Source: AP-15 sp963738185 (GTDB lineage: Bacteria; Pseudomonadota; Alphaproteobacteria; ATCC43930; CGMCC-115725). From it: DNA of 64,000 nt. A program made the translations under genes and the position numbers. A model generated the notes under the pieces. The model worked only from the letters and a program-made list of their open reading frames with translations. It did no database searches and was not told where the DNA came from. The stretch's first letter is position 1; each line of letters starts with the position of its first letter. The stretch spans positions 992,001 to 1,056,000 of the forward strand of contig CAVTVA010000003.1 of the NCBI GenBank assembly GCA_963738185.1, in the 5' to 3' direction. This document shows, in pieces, positions 1-9,242 of this stretch.

Positions 1-1
1 C

Positions 2-949
2 TTCTGGGTCCTGCTCGTGTTCCGCGCCGCGCTCGGCTTTTTCATGGGTGCGGAGTGGCCTGCCGGCGCGGCATTGGCGCTCGAACAATGGCCGCAGCGC
101 TCGCGCGGGCTTATGGGCAGCGTGCTGCAAGCCTCCTGGGGCATCGGCGGGCTGCTGTCAGCGGCAGCCTACGGCCTCCTTTACACGTCGATCGGCTGGC
201 GCGGGCTCTTGATTATCGGGGTCTTGCCGGCGCTGCTGCTCTTCTATATCTTTCCGTTTGTCAAGGAGCCTGCGGTCTGGCTCGAAAACCGCCGTATCCA
301 GCGCGTCGAGAAGCGCGAGGTGCGCATGCCGCTGTTCAGCATCTTCAAGCGGCGCATGCTCGGCAACACGCTGACCGCCTGCTGGTGGATGGCAAGCGGG
401 TTTATCACCGGCTATTCGGTCGGCGGCTTGTTCCCGACCTATCTGCAAAAGGGTCTGCATCTGAGCCCGGGGCTCGTTTCGCTGCCGATCATGCTGCAAA
501 GCGTGCTGTTTTTTGTGAGCGGCTTTGTCTGGGGTTGGGTGGCGGACCGTATGGGCCGGCGCTGGGCGCTGATCCTGCCCGCCATCTTCGGGATCCTGTG
601 CGCCCCGCTCTACCTGATGACCACCAGCTACACGATGATCTTGATATTCTTCACCATTCAAGGCCTGTTTGCCGGCGGCGGCATGTATGCCCAGAACCCG
701 ACCTATCTCGCCGAACGCTTCCCGACCGAGGTGCGGGCGACGGCGAGCGGGTTCTGCTATCATCAGGGGGCGATCTTTGGTGGCGTGACATTGCCGATCC
801 TGACCTATCTCGCCGCCACCTGGCACACCGGGTTTGCCACCCCGATGCTGATCGGCACCGTGTTCGGCGCTATCATGTTTATCGTGGCGCTGCTGTTCAG
901 TCCCGAGACCCGCGGCAGGCAGCTCTCGGCCGAGGTCGTGCTGGCCTAA
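2..949 (+). CDS. MFS transporter, C-terminal part (5' end outside window)
   Basis: Inner-membrane major facilitator superfamily permease. The frame is open from the left edge, so the N-terminus is missing; about 315 residues are visible. Seen: repeated hydrophobic membrane segments, a 'GAEWPAG' stretch like the conserved GGEW motif of carboxylate and sugar porters of the SHS/JEN type, and a cytoplasmic loop with 'ADRMGRRWAL', the D-R-x-G-R-R signature of MFS proteins. The charged central loop (residues about 75-110) is usual between the two six-helix halves. The substrate cannot be read from sequence; a small organic acid or sugar is a reasonable guess. It ends 74 bases before the convergent toxin gene. 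Confidence 0.85.
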   Translation, partial: FWVLLVFRAALGFFMGAEWPAGAALALEQWPQRSRGLMGSVLQASWGIGGLLSAAAYGLLYTSIGWRGLLIIGVLPALLLFYIFPFVKEPAVWLENRRIQRVEKREVRMPLFSIFKRRMLGNTLTACWWMASGFITGYSVGGLFPTYLQKGLHLSPGLVSLPIMLQSVLFFVSGFVWGWVADRMGRRWALILPAIFGILCAPLYLMTTSYTMILIFFTIQGLFAGGGMYAQNPTYLAERFPTEVRATASGFCYHQGAIFGGVTLPILTYLAATWHTGFATPMLIGTVFGAIMFIVALLFSPETRGRQLSAEVVLA

Positions 950-1023
950 GCAGCCCAGCGCGGCCCCGAACCGCCGCGCCGCACGGGCCTAATGGCTCGG
1001 CTCGGCCGGCTCGCCGCGCCGCG

Positions 1024-1587
1024 TCAACTGCCCGCGCAACCGCCGGTGCGTGGTCGAATCCTCGCCGGCGCGGCGCTGCCGCTCGACATTGCGGCCTGCG
1101 CGGCGGCCTGATCGAGAATGTAGTCGGTCGACTGGATCAGCCCGGCCGTTTCAAGCTCGCGCAGAAAATCGCCGGTGCTGATGACGCCGACGCGCTCGTC
1201 GACGATCGCGCGACGCTTTCCTATGTCGGTGTCCTCAAATAGCAAGAGCGCTTCGCCAGCAGGATCGGCGCGCAAAAAACGGTCGAGGACTTCGATGGCT
1301 GCCTGTTCGCCAAGCCCGCGGATAGTGCGGCCCTCTTCAAGCCGGCGCTGCTGGTCGATGCCGGTGTCGGTCGGGACGATCTGCACCGCGCCAAGGTGAG
1401 CGTTGATCCATTCGACGATCTGCCCGGCTCCGGGCGCGCCATGAACCCGGGTCGCCTCGATATACACCGCATCGGGGATGCGCACCGGCAAGCCGGGGCG
1501 CAACAGCACGTCAAGCGAGCCCGCCAGCACCAGCGTAAACAGCGGCGAGGTATCGGTGACAATAAGGCTGTAAGGCTTATTATTCAC
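1024..1587 (-). CDS. PIN-domain toxin of a type II toxin-antitoxin pair
   Basis: Putative PIN-fold ribonuclease, 187 residues. The N-terminus has the typical first acidic site in a 'VTDTSP' strand, followed by a central glutamate in 'GEQAAIEVL' and later acidic residues in 'FEDTDIGKRR' and 'STGDFL', the spacing expected of a VapC-like metal site. The start is GTG and overlaps the stop of the upstream small gene by four bases (GTGA), so the two are translationally coupled. The C-terminal 25 residues are rich in A, R and G and probably unstructured. Toxin activity is inferred from fold and operon layout, not shown. Confidence 0.7.
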   Translation of the reverse strand: MNNKPYSLIVTDTSPLFTLVLAGSLDVLLRPGLPVRIPDAVYIEATRVHGAPGAGQIVEWINAHLGAVQIVPTDTGIDQQRRLEEGRTIRGLGEQAAIEVLDRFLRADPAGEALLLFEDTDIGKRRAIVDERVGVISTGDFLRELETAGLIQSTDYILDQAAAQAAMSSGSAAPARIRPRTGGCAGS

Positions 1588-1805
1588 TTGCTCGCCCGCA
1601 ATGCTTCACGGATGACGGCGAGACCGCGCCGCCGGGCCTCGACATTCGGGCCGCGCATCGGCGCGACCGGCGGCCGGAGACCCAGTTCGCCGAGCGCGCC
1701 AAGAACCTGGATGTAATCGTCGAACCCGCGTTCGCGCAGCGCGCGCCAGGTAATCTCTCCGGCGGCGTACTGGCGGATGAGCTTTTCCCGGTCGTTCTCG
1801 GCCAT
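1584..1805 (-). CDS. Small putative antitoxin upstream of the PIN toxin
   Basis: Protein of 73 residues starting at 'MAENDREK'; an in-frame ATG 12 bases further upstream is an alternative start. The sequence is strongly helical, with a segment 'ITWRALRERGFDDY' that looks like the recognition part of a small DNA-binding or partner-binding helix pair, and a basic C-terminus. It overlaps the toxin start by four bases, the usual antitoxin-first arrangement. I do not recognise its exact family. It is divergent from the amidase, with about 200 bases between them that must carry both promoters. Confidence 0.55.
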   Translation of the reverse strand: MAENDREKLIRQYAAGEITWRALRERGFDDYIQVLGALGELGLRPPVAPMRGPNVEARRRGLAVIREALRASK

Positions 1806-2003
1806 CGCCGTCCCCATCAAGCTCGTGTCGTTTATCTCAATCCCGGTCGCAACGCGAGAGGCCGCAAGCTCTGCAGACCGACGGTCCATGTTCGTCAGCT
1901 CCGCCGTGCATCTACATCCGCGTTTCACAAATCGGAGGATCATATCGGGGGCTCGTGCGGCGTCGGCGAGAGTTGTAGGCTGTTGCCCCCGCAAGCGGAG
2001 CCG

Positions 2004-4348
2004 ATGACAGGGGCCATGAGCGAGCAACAGCGTGCTGCGTCGGACGAGCCGTTCCGGCTCGAAGAGGCGACGATCGACGAATTGCACCGGGCGATCAGGG
2101 CGGGACGGACGACTGTTGTCTCAATCGTCGAGCACTATATCGCTCGCGCCCGCGCCTATAACGGCGTCGCCAGCGCGCTGGTGACCAGGGACGGTGCGCC
2201 GGTCGCCGCGGCGGCGGGCGCGGTGCGGGCGATGGCGCCGCTGCGCTTCCCGGCCGCTACTGTCGCAGCTTCAACAATTCTGCCCGATCTCGACCGGTAC
2301 GCCGGCCCGCCGCTCGAATGGGGCCGCATGGAGCCAACCGCCTCCGACCCCTCGGTGCAGCAGCAATACGGGATGATCGCCGGCATTCCCGGCGGCAACC
2401 AGCTGAACGCCCTCGCCACCCTGAACATCCGCGGCGAACGCTCGGTCACCTGCCGCGGCGAGTTCGACCGGCATCCTTCCGAGGGTCCGCTGCCGCCCGC
2501 AGCACCGCCGGTCTGCGAGCACTTCCGCCGCCTCCCCGACGCGCTCGAACAGGCCGCCGAGCTCGACCGCGCCTATGGCCAGAACCCGCCGCTCGATCGG
2601 ATGCCGATGTACGCCGTCGTGTTCTCTTTCAAGGACCCGTTCGACACCAAGGACATGCGCACGACGGCGGGCGGCGACGCGGCCTACGACATCGATTTCC
2701 CGGCGCGCGACCATGTCTTGGTCGAGCAATTGCGCAGCAAGGGGGCGATCATCTTCGCCAAGGCGGTCAACACCGAATATAACGGCCGCGCCGGCGACCC
2801 CGGCGGCCGCCATCGGCCGGAACAGGTGTTGCCCTCGACGCTCGGCTATCAGCGTTCGAGCTGGGCCGGCAACCCGGCCAACCCCTACGACACGACGCGC
2901 GCCGCCTCGCTCGGCTCATCCTCGGGGTCGGGCGTGTCGGTCAGCGCCAATCTGGTGATGGCCAGCCTCGGCGAGGAAACCCGCGCCTCGACCCGCGGCC
3001 CGGCCAATCACAACGCCGTGGCGCTGATCCTGCCGCACAAGGCGATGCTCGGCTTCAATGGCGGGGCGATCGGCGCCGACATCTATTGCGACAGGAGCGG
3101 CATTCTCTGCCGCACCATCGCCGATTGCGCCAAAGTATTGGATGCGCTGAAGGACCCCGACCAACGGCTTTTACGATCCGCGCGACCCTTACACGACGGT
3201 GCCGCGCTCCTCGGTGCTGGCGACCGGCTATGCGAGCCATGCCGCGATGACCGGGGCTCCGGGCTCGCTCAAGGGCATGCGCATCGGGATCATCCGCGAA
3301 TCGATGCTGATGCCGCCCGGAGCCAAGGCCCCCGCACCCATCGCCACCGCCGCGGCGGCCGAGATCAATAGCAGTGCTGGGCGAGCGGCTCGGCGCGGCG
3401 CTGGTCGAATCGTCCGATCCGCTGTGGCAGCCCGACCCTGACCTCGAGCAGATGAACCCGGATTTCCGCCGGGCACTGGCGCGGCTGGTCCCGGTATTCA
3501 TGCCCGATCTGATGTTCCGGCTCGGGCCCGACGGCCAGCCGCTGTTCAAGGAATTCGCGGCGGCAATCCGCCCGGCCGAGTTCCTGCCCGGCAAGATTTT
3601 CGGCAGCGGCGGGATGGCGCCGATCGACTACCTGGTCGAATTGGCCGAGGGCCGGGTCGCACCGCCGGCAAACCTCGACATCGCCACGATCCAGCAACAG
3701 GAATTGGCGATGTCGTTCCGCTTTCACGTCAACCAGTATCTGTCGCGGCGAGCGGCGGATTGGCGGGAGCGCGGCTTTCCCGAGACGCTCGCCGACTTTG
3801 CGGCGCTCAATGCGCGCTCCAAGTTCTGGGGCGACGATGGCCGCGCTGCCTTCCGGAATTGGGAGGAGGTCACTGATCCGCGCAACCCATTGGGCGGCCG
3901 CCAGGGGGTCGACGAGCGGATCATGCTGCGCGAATTGCTGCGCCGCGTCGACATGATGGTGATCCTCGAAAACCGCCTCGACGCGCTGGTGCGCCTGCAC
4001 ACGCCGTTGCCGCCGGCCAAGATCGGCGGCGCCCCCGAACCGGGGTTGTCGCAGAACCTGCGCCTCGAATCATTTTACGGACCAAACGCCGGTCTGACCG
4101 AAATGCTGATCCCGGCCGGCTATGTCACGACGGTCTACGATCCGGTTTTCGCCCTCAGCGCCGACCGCACCCGCTACGTGCCGGTCGCGTCCGACACCCC
4201 GACCACGATCCCTCCACCCGGCCTGCCGTTCTCGCTGGTGTTTCGCGCCGAGCCGGGCAAGGAAGACATTGTGCTGCGGATCGCCTCTGCCTATGAGGCC
4301 GCCTCGAAGCGCCGCATCCCGCCGCCCGCTTTCGGCCCGCTCGCATGA
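2004..4348 (+). CDS. Long amidase-signature enzyme, interrupted by two +1 frameshifts
   Basis: Amidase-signature family hydrolase of about 780 residues, much longer than the usual 450-500. Seen: the catalytic Lys region 'FSFKDPFDTKDMRTT' and the Ser-rich loop 'GSSSGSGVSV' followed by 'TRGPA', matching the Ser-cisSer-Lys catalytic layout. The frame breaks twice. One extra C near 3161 separates 'DALKDPD' from the continuation 'NGFYDPRDPYTTVP'. One extra base near 3372 separates 'AAAAEI' from 'VLGERLGAALVE'. Removing one base at each place restores a single frame to the stop at 4346-4348. The start is ATG 2004 (GGAG just upstream) or ATG 2016. Substrate unknown. The gene may be a pseudogene, but sequence error is more likely. 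Confidence 0.75.
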
Positions 4349-4387
4349 GCGACCAGAATCATCGTCACAGGTAAAAGGAGAAGATCG

Positions 4388-4783
4388 ATGGCGCTGACAT
4401 TGGACGAAGCCAACCGGGTCATTCGTGGCGCGCTCGCCAAGGCGCAAGAGCTTGGCATCAAGATCAGCGCCTCGGTGTGCGATGCCGGCGGTCATCCGAT
4501 TGCGTTTCAGCGCATGGACCACGCGATCTGGGCCAGCACCTATGGCAGCCAGGGCAAGGCCGTCGCCTCGGCCGCCTTTGGCCGGCCCAGCGGCGAGATG
4601 GCCGCGCGCGCCGACCAGCCGACCCCGCGCGGGATCGCCGCGACGGCGGGCGGCCGCATGATCATGGGCCAGGGTGCGGTTCCGATCCTCAGAAACGGCA
4701 TCGTCGAGGGCGCCTGCGGCGTCGGCGGCGGCACCTCGCAGCAGGATGAAGACTGCGCCCGCGCCGGTGTTGCGCAATTGTAG
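4388..4783 (+). CDS. GlcG/HbpS family protein (DUF336)
   Basis: Small protein of 131 residues of the GlcG/HbpS heme-degrading-type family. Seen: the family pattern of an N-terminal 'TLDEANRVI' helix, then 'VCDAGGHPIAFQRMD', and a glycine-rich C-terminal 'GACGVGGGTSQQDEDCA'. A clear AAGGAG ribosome site lies 8 bases before the ATG. It follows the amidase by 39 bases on the same strand and is probably co-transcribed. Members often accompany catabolic genes and some bind heme or small ligands, but no activity can be assigned here. It converges on thiD. Confidence 0.85.
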   Translation: MALTLDEANRVIRGALAKAQELGIKISASVCDAGGHPIAFQRMDHAIWASTYGSQGKAVASAAFGRPSGEMAARADQPTPRGIAATAGGRMIMGQGAVPILRNGIVEGACGVGGGTSQQDEDCARAGVAQL

Positions 4784-4813
4784 TCGCGGGTCGCCGAGCC
4801 TCCCTGCAACAGA

Positions 4814-5614
4814 TCAGCGGGCCGCGCGCAGCGGGTGGGCGTGGTCGAGCGGGCCATGGCCGCGGCCGAGGCCCGGGGCGGTGGCGATCGCCCGCTGCAC
4901 ATAATCGCGCGCGCGCTCGACCGCGGCCTCGATCGCGAGGCCCTGAGCGAGACCCGCGGCGATCGCCGAGGCGAGGGTGCAGCCGGTGCCGTGGGTGTGG
5001 CGGGTGGCGAGCCGCGGGCTTTCCCACACTCTGGCGCCGGCTTCGGTCACCAGCACGTCCGACACCACATCGCCGGCGAGATGCCCGCCCTTGACCAGCA
5101 CCGCGCGGCAGCCGAGCGCCAGCAGGCTCTCGCCGGCCGCGCGCATCGCCGCGACATCGCCGATCGTCCGCCCGGTGAGAATCTCGGCCTCGGGCAGATT
5201 AGGGGTGAGCACCGTGGCGCGGCCGATCAACAGCCGCTTTAGCGCGTCGATCGCGTCGGGCTCGATCAGCCGGGCGCCGCCCTTGGCCGCCATGACCGGG
5301 TCGACGATCAGCGGCAGGCCGCCGGCCCGTTCCGCCAAGACCGCGGCCAGGGTTTCGATCACCGCCCGATCGTGCAGCATGCCGGTCTTGATCGCATCGG
5401 CGCCGATGTCGTCGAGCACTACTTCGATCTGCCGGCGGATGAATTCCGGCGGGACCGGCAGGACGCCAAAGACCCCCTCGGTGTTCTGCGCGGTCAGCGC
5501 GGTGATTGCCGTCGCGGCATAGCCCTCGAGCATCGTCACGGTCTTGATGTCGGCCTGGATGCCGGCGCCGCCGCCGGAATCGGAGCCGGCGACGATCAGA
5601 ACCCGCCCGCGCAC
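4814..5614 (-). CDS. thiD: Hydroxymethylpyrimidine/phosphomethylpyrimidine kinase
   Basis: Ribokinase-fold enzyme that phosphorylates 4-amino-5-hydroxymethyl-2-methylpyrimidine (HMP) and HMP-phosphate for thiamine synthesis; cytosolic, 266 residues, the normal family length. Seen: N-terminal 'AGSDSGGGAGIQAD', the mid-protein 'VDPVMAAKGG', and the C-terminal anion-hole motif 'HTHGTGCTLASAIA' carrying the catalytic Cys. The start is GTG. It begins 16 bases after the glmM stop on the same strand, so it is the last gene of the ftsH-glmM-thiD run. ThiD sitting behind glmM is a genomic convenience; no functional link is known. Confidence 0.93.
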   Translation of the reverse strand: MRGRVLIVAGSDSGGGAGIQADIKTVTMLEGYAATAITALTAQNTEGVFGVLPVPPEFIRRQIEVVLDDIGADAIKTGMLHDRAVIETLAAVLAERAGGLPLIVDPVMAAKGGARLIEPDAIDALKRLLIGRATVLTPNLPEAEILTGRTIGDVAAMRAAGESLLALGCRAVLVKGGHLAGDVVSDVLVTEAGARVWESPRLATRHTHGTGCTLASAIAAGLAQGLAIEAAVERARDYVQRAIATAPGLGRGHGPLDHAHPLRAAR

Positions 5615-5630
5615 GGTTTCCCCGCCTGCA

Positions 5631-7028
5631 CTATTCCGCGGCCTGCGCCAGGCCCTGATGCGGCTCGGTCGATAGCGGCGTGTCGTCGAGCGCGGCCAGG
5701 CGGATCGCAGCGCAGATCTCCTCGACCGCTTGCGCGACCAATTCCTCGTCCTCGCCCTCGGCCATCACCCGGATCAAGGGCTCGGTCCCCGATCGCCGGA
5801 TCACCAGACGCCCGGTGCTGCCGAGCCTCGCCTTGCCGCCGGCGATCGCCTCCTTTACCGCGGGTCGGTCGAGCGGCATGATTTGACCGTGTCGCACACT
5901 GCCCGAGCGCTGCGGCACCGGGGTAAATAGCCGGCACACCTCACTCGCCGGCCGCCCGGTCTCGACAATCGAGGCGAGCACCTGGAGTGCAGCGATCAGG
6001 CCATCGCCGGTGGTCGCGTAATCGGCAAGGATGATGTGCCCCGACTGCTCGCCGCCGAGATTGCAGCCAAGCCCGCGCATCTTTTCGACAACGTAGCGAT
6101 CGCCGACCGGAGCGCGGTGCAGGCCGATGCTCTGGCCGGCGAGAAACCGTTCGAGGCCGAGGTTGGACATTACCGTCGCCACCAGCGCGCCGCCCTGAAG
6201 CCGCCCGCTGCGCGCTAGCCCGGTCGCGATCAGGGCCATCAGCTGGTCGCCATCGAGCAGGACCCCATGCTCGTCGGCGACGATCAGCCGATCGGCGTCG
6301 CCGTCGAGCGCGATCCCGATATCGGCGCGCCGGGCCAGCACCTCGCGCCGCATCTGCTCCGGGGCCAGCGCCCCGCATTCGCGGTTGATGTTGAGCCCAT
6401 CCGGCGCTACCCCGAGCGAGAACACCTCGGCGCCCAGCTCCCAGAACACGGTCGGGGCCACCTTGTAGGCGGCGCCGTGGGCGCAATCGACGACGATGCG
6501 CAGCCCGTCGAGCCGCCGCCCACGCGGAAAGCTTTGCTTGACGAACTCGATGTAGCGGCCGCCGGCGTCGTCGAGCCGCTTGACCCGGCCGAGCTCGGAC
6601 GGGACCGCCCGACGGCCCGGGCCTTTGGCGAGGCAGGCTTCGATCTTTGTCTCGAGCTCGTCGGAGAGCTTGTAGCCGTCGCGGCCAAACAGCTTGATGC
6701 CGTTGTCGCCATATGGGTTATGCGAGGCCGACAGCACGACACCGATATCGGCGCGCAAGCTGCGGGTCAGCATCGCGATCGCCGGGGTCGGCAACGGCCC
6801 GACCAGCACGACATCCATGCCCATCGTGACAAAGCCGGCGGTCAACGCCGGTTCGAGCATGTAACCGGAAAGCCTGGTGTCCTTGCCGATCACGACCAGG
6901 TGCTTGTGCGCGCCGTTTTTGAAGCATTCGCCGACGGCCATTGCCACTTTCAGCGCCGTTTCCGGCGTCATTGGCTCGATATTGGCAGTCCCGCGGATCC
7001 CATCGGTGCCGAAGAGCTTCCGCGTCAT
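5631..7028 (-). CDS. glmM: Phosphoglucosamine mutase
   Basis: Converts glucosamine-6-phosphate to glucosamine-1-phosphate for peptidoglycan and LPS precursor synthesis. 465 residues, slightly longer than E. coli GlmM. Seen: N-terminal 'FGTDGIRG', the phosphoserine loop 'SASHNPYGDNGIKLFG' with the catalytic serine at about residue 102, the metal-binding 'DGDADRL', and the phosphate-binding 'RRSGTEPLIRVMAEG' near the C-terminus. ATG start. It lies downstream of ftsH, 167 bases away, as in many proteobacteria, and 16 bases before thiD. Intact, and expected to be essential. Confidence 0.97.
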   Translation of the reverse strand: MTRKLFGTDGIRGTANIEPMTPETALKVAMAVGECFKNGAHKHLVVIGKDTRLSGYMLEPALTAGFVTMGMDVVLVGPLPTPAIAMLTRSLRADIGVVLSASHNPYGDNGIKLFGRDGYKLSDELETKIEACLAKGPGRRAVPSELGRVKRLDDAGGRYIEFVKQSFPRGRRLDGLRIVVDCAHGAAYKVAPTVFWELGAEVFSLGVAPDGLNINRECGALAPEQMRREVLARRADIGIALDGDADRLIVADEHGVLLDGDQLMALIATGLARSGRLQGGALVATVMSNLGLERFLAGQSIGLHRAPVGDRYVVEKMRGLGCNLGGEQSGHIILADYATTGDGLIAALQVLASIVETGRPASEVCRLFTPVPQRSGSVRHGQIMPLDRPAVKEAIAGGKARLGSTGRLVIRRSGTEPLIRVMAEGEDEELVAQAVEEICAAIRLAALDDTPLSTEPHQGLAQAAE

Positions 7029-7195
7029 GGACCCCCCTGAGCCTAGAAGTGTCGCTGCGACAATGCACTTCGCGGCAAACCGCTCTCGGAGTCAAACAAC
7101 ATTTTCGCGAATGCGACGTTTCGCGCAGCTGGCGTTTCCCGCTGTGCGGGAAGCGCCAAGCACCGCGAACGAGTGACTAAGGTCGAAGGAGGCGA

Positions 7196-9125
7196 TCAGC
7201 CGCCGGGTTGCGGTTCGGGCTCGAGCCCGGCCGGGCGACCCGTCGGCGGCACTGAGCTGCGCCGGCCCGGCCGCGTGTCGTCGGTCTGCGGCGGTGGTGC
7301 TACGTCGCGCACGATGCGCTCGCCTTTGATGATATGCCGGATCTCGTCGGCTGAGAGCGTCTCGTATTCAAGGAGCCCTTTGGCCAGCGCGTGCAATTCG
7401 TCGAGCCGCGTGGTCAGGATCTCCCGCGCCGTCTGCTCGCCCTCGTCGACCATGCGGCGGATCTCCTCGTCGATGACCTTGGCCGTCGCGTCGGAGACGT
7501 TCTTGCGCTGGGTCACCGAATGGCCGAGGAAGACCTCCTCCTCGTTGTCGCTGTAGCGCAGTGGCCCGAGTTTTTCGCTAAAGCCGAATTCGGTGACCAT
7601 GCGCCGCGCCAGATAGGTCGCCCGGCGGATGTCGTCGGCAGCACCGGTCGTCACTTTATCGCTGCCAAAGATCAGCTCCTCGGCGACCCGGCCGCCAAAC
7701 AGGCTCGCCACCATCGCCTTGATCTCGAGCTTCGACTGACTGTACTTGTCGCGCTCCGGCAGGATACATGGTAATGCCGAGCGCGCGGCCGCGCGGGATG
7801 ATCGTGACCTTGTGCAACGGCTCATGCCCCTCGGCATAGAGCATGCACAGCGCGTGCCCGGCTTCGTGGTATGCGGTCAGTTTTTTCTCGTCCTCGGTCA
7901 TCACCATCGAGCGCCGCTCGGCGCCCATCATGACTTTGTCCTTGGCCTGCTCGAACTCGTACATGCCGACCGAGCGCTTGCCGCGGCGCGCCGCCATCAG
8001 CGCCGCCTCGTTGACCAGGTTGGCCAAATCGGCGCCGGAAAAGCCGGGAGTGCCGCGGGCGATGATCTTGGCATCGACGTCGGTCGCGAGCGGCACCTTG
8101 CGCATGTGAACCTTCAGGATCTTCTCGCGCCCGACCACGTCCGGGTTCGGCACCACCACCTGGCGATCGAAACGGCCGGGCCGCAACAGGGCCGGATCGA
8201 GCACGTCCGGCCGGTTGGTCGCGGCGATCAGGATCACCCCTTCATTGGCCTCGAACCCGTCCATCTCGACCAAGAGCTGGTTGAGCGTCTGCTCGCGCTC
8301 GTCGTTGCCGCCGCCGAGCCCGGCGCCGCGGTGCCGTCCGACGGCATCGATTTCGTCGATAAAGATGATGCAGGGCGCGTTTTTCTTGCCCTGCTCGAAC
8401 ATGTCGCGCACCCGGCTGGCGCCGACGCCGACAAACATCTCGACAAAATCGGACCCGGAAATCGTGAAAAACGGCACATTGGCCTCGCCGGCGATCGCCC
8501 GCGCAAGCAATGTCTTGCCGGTGCCGGGTGGGCCGACCAGCAGCACGCCCTTGGGGATTTTGCCGCCAAGGCGCTGAAATTTCTGCGGGTCCTTCAGGTA
8601 CTCGACAATCTCCTCGAGCTCCTGCTTGGCCTCGTCGATCCCGGCCACATCCTCAAAGGTGATGCGCCCGACCTTTTCGGTCAAAAGCCGCGCCCGGCTC
8701 TTGCCAAACCCCATCGCCCTGCCGCCGCCGCCCTGCATCTGGCGCATGAAGAAAATCCACACGCCGATCAACAGCAACATCGGGAACCACGAGATCAGCA
8801 CGCCAAACAGCGAGGGCACATTATCATCAACCGGGGCGGCCGAGATGCGCACGCCCTTTTTCGTCAATGTGCCGACCAAATTCGGGTCGTTCGGAGCATA
8901 AGTCGAAAATGCCCGGCTGTCGGTAAAGTGACCGTTGATTGTGTTGCCCTGGATCGTGACGTCCGACACCTGGCCGCGGTTAACGTCGTTTAGAAAGTCG
9001 GAAAAGGCGAGGGTCGACTGCGGCCCGCGATTGGACGAGGTCTGGAACAGATTGAACAGTGCGACGAGAAGCAGCCCGATTACGATCCACAGGGCGAGAT
9101 TCTTGCCGAAATTATTCACGGTCAA
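7196..9125 (-). CDS. ftsH: ATP-dependent zinc metalloprotease FtsH (one +1 frameshift)
   Basis: Membrane-anchored AAA+ protease that degrades misfolded membrane proteins and regulators such as LpxC and RpoH. About 642 residues when the frame is restored, the normal length. Seen: two N-terminal membrane segments (about 11-25 and 107-127) around a periplasmic domain, Walker A 'GPPGTGKT' at 198-205, Walker B 'IIFIDEID', the SRH 'ATNRPDVLDPALLRPGRFDR', and the zinc motif HEAGH at 420-424. One extra base near 7762 (coding strand TAT-C-CTG) breaks 'GITMY' from 'LPERDKYS'. The frame then continues through 'FGGRVAEELIFG' to a Pro-rich tail. An essential gene is unlikely to be broken, so this is probably a sequence error. 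Confidence 0.95.
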
Positions 9126-9242
9126 CGCCTTTCCATGCCGAGCCGGGCATTCCGCGCCAAACCGGCCTACCTTGCCAGCCTACGCCGATCGCGCTCGGCC
9201 CGCGACCTTTTTTGCCCAACTAGACATAAGATGCGCGCCGCC

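Noticed and set aside
9221..9230. CTTATGTCTA upstream of ftsH as an RpoH-type -10 box
   Set aside because: The -10 form fits, but no convincing CTTG-type -35 is at the right distance, so I do not list it as a promoter.
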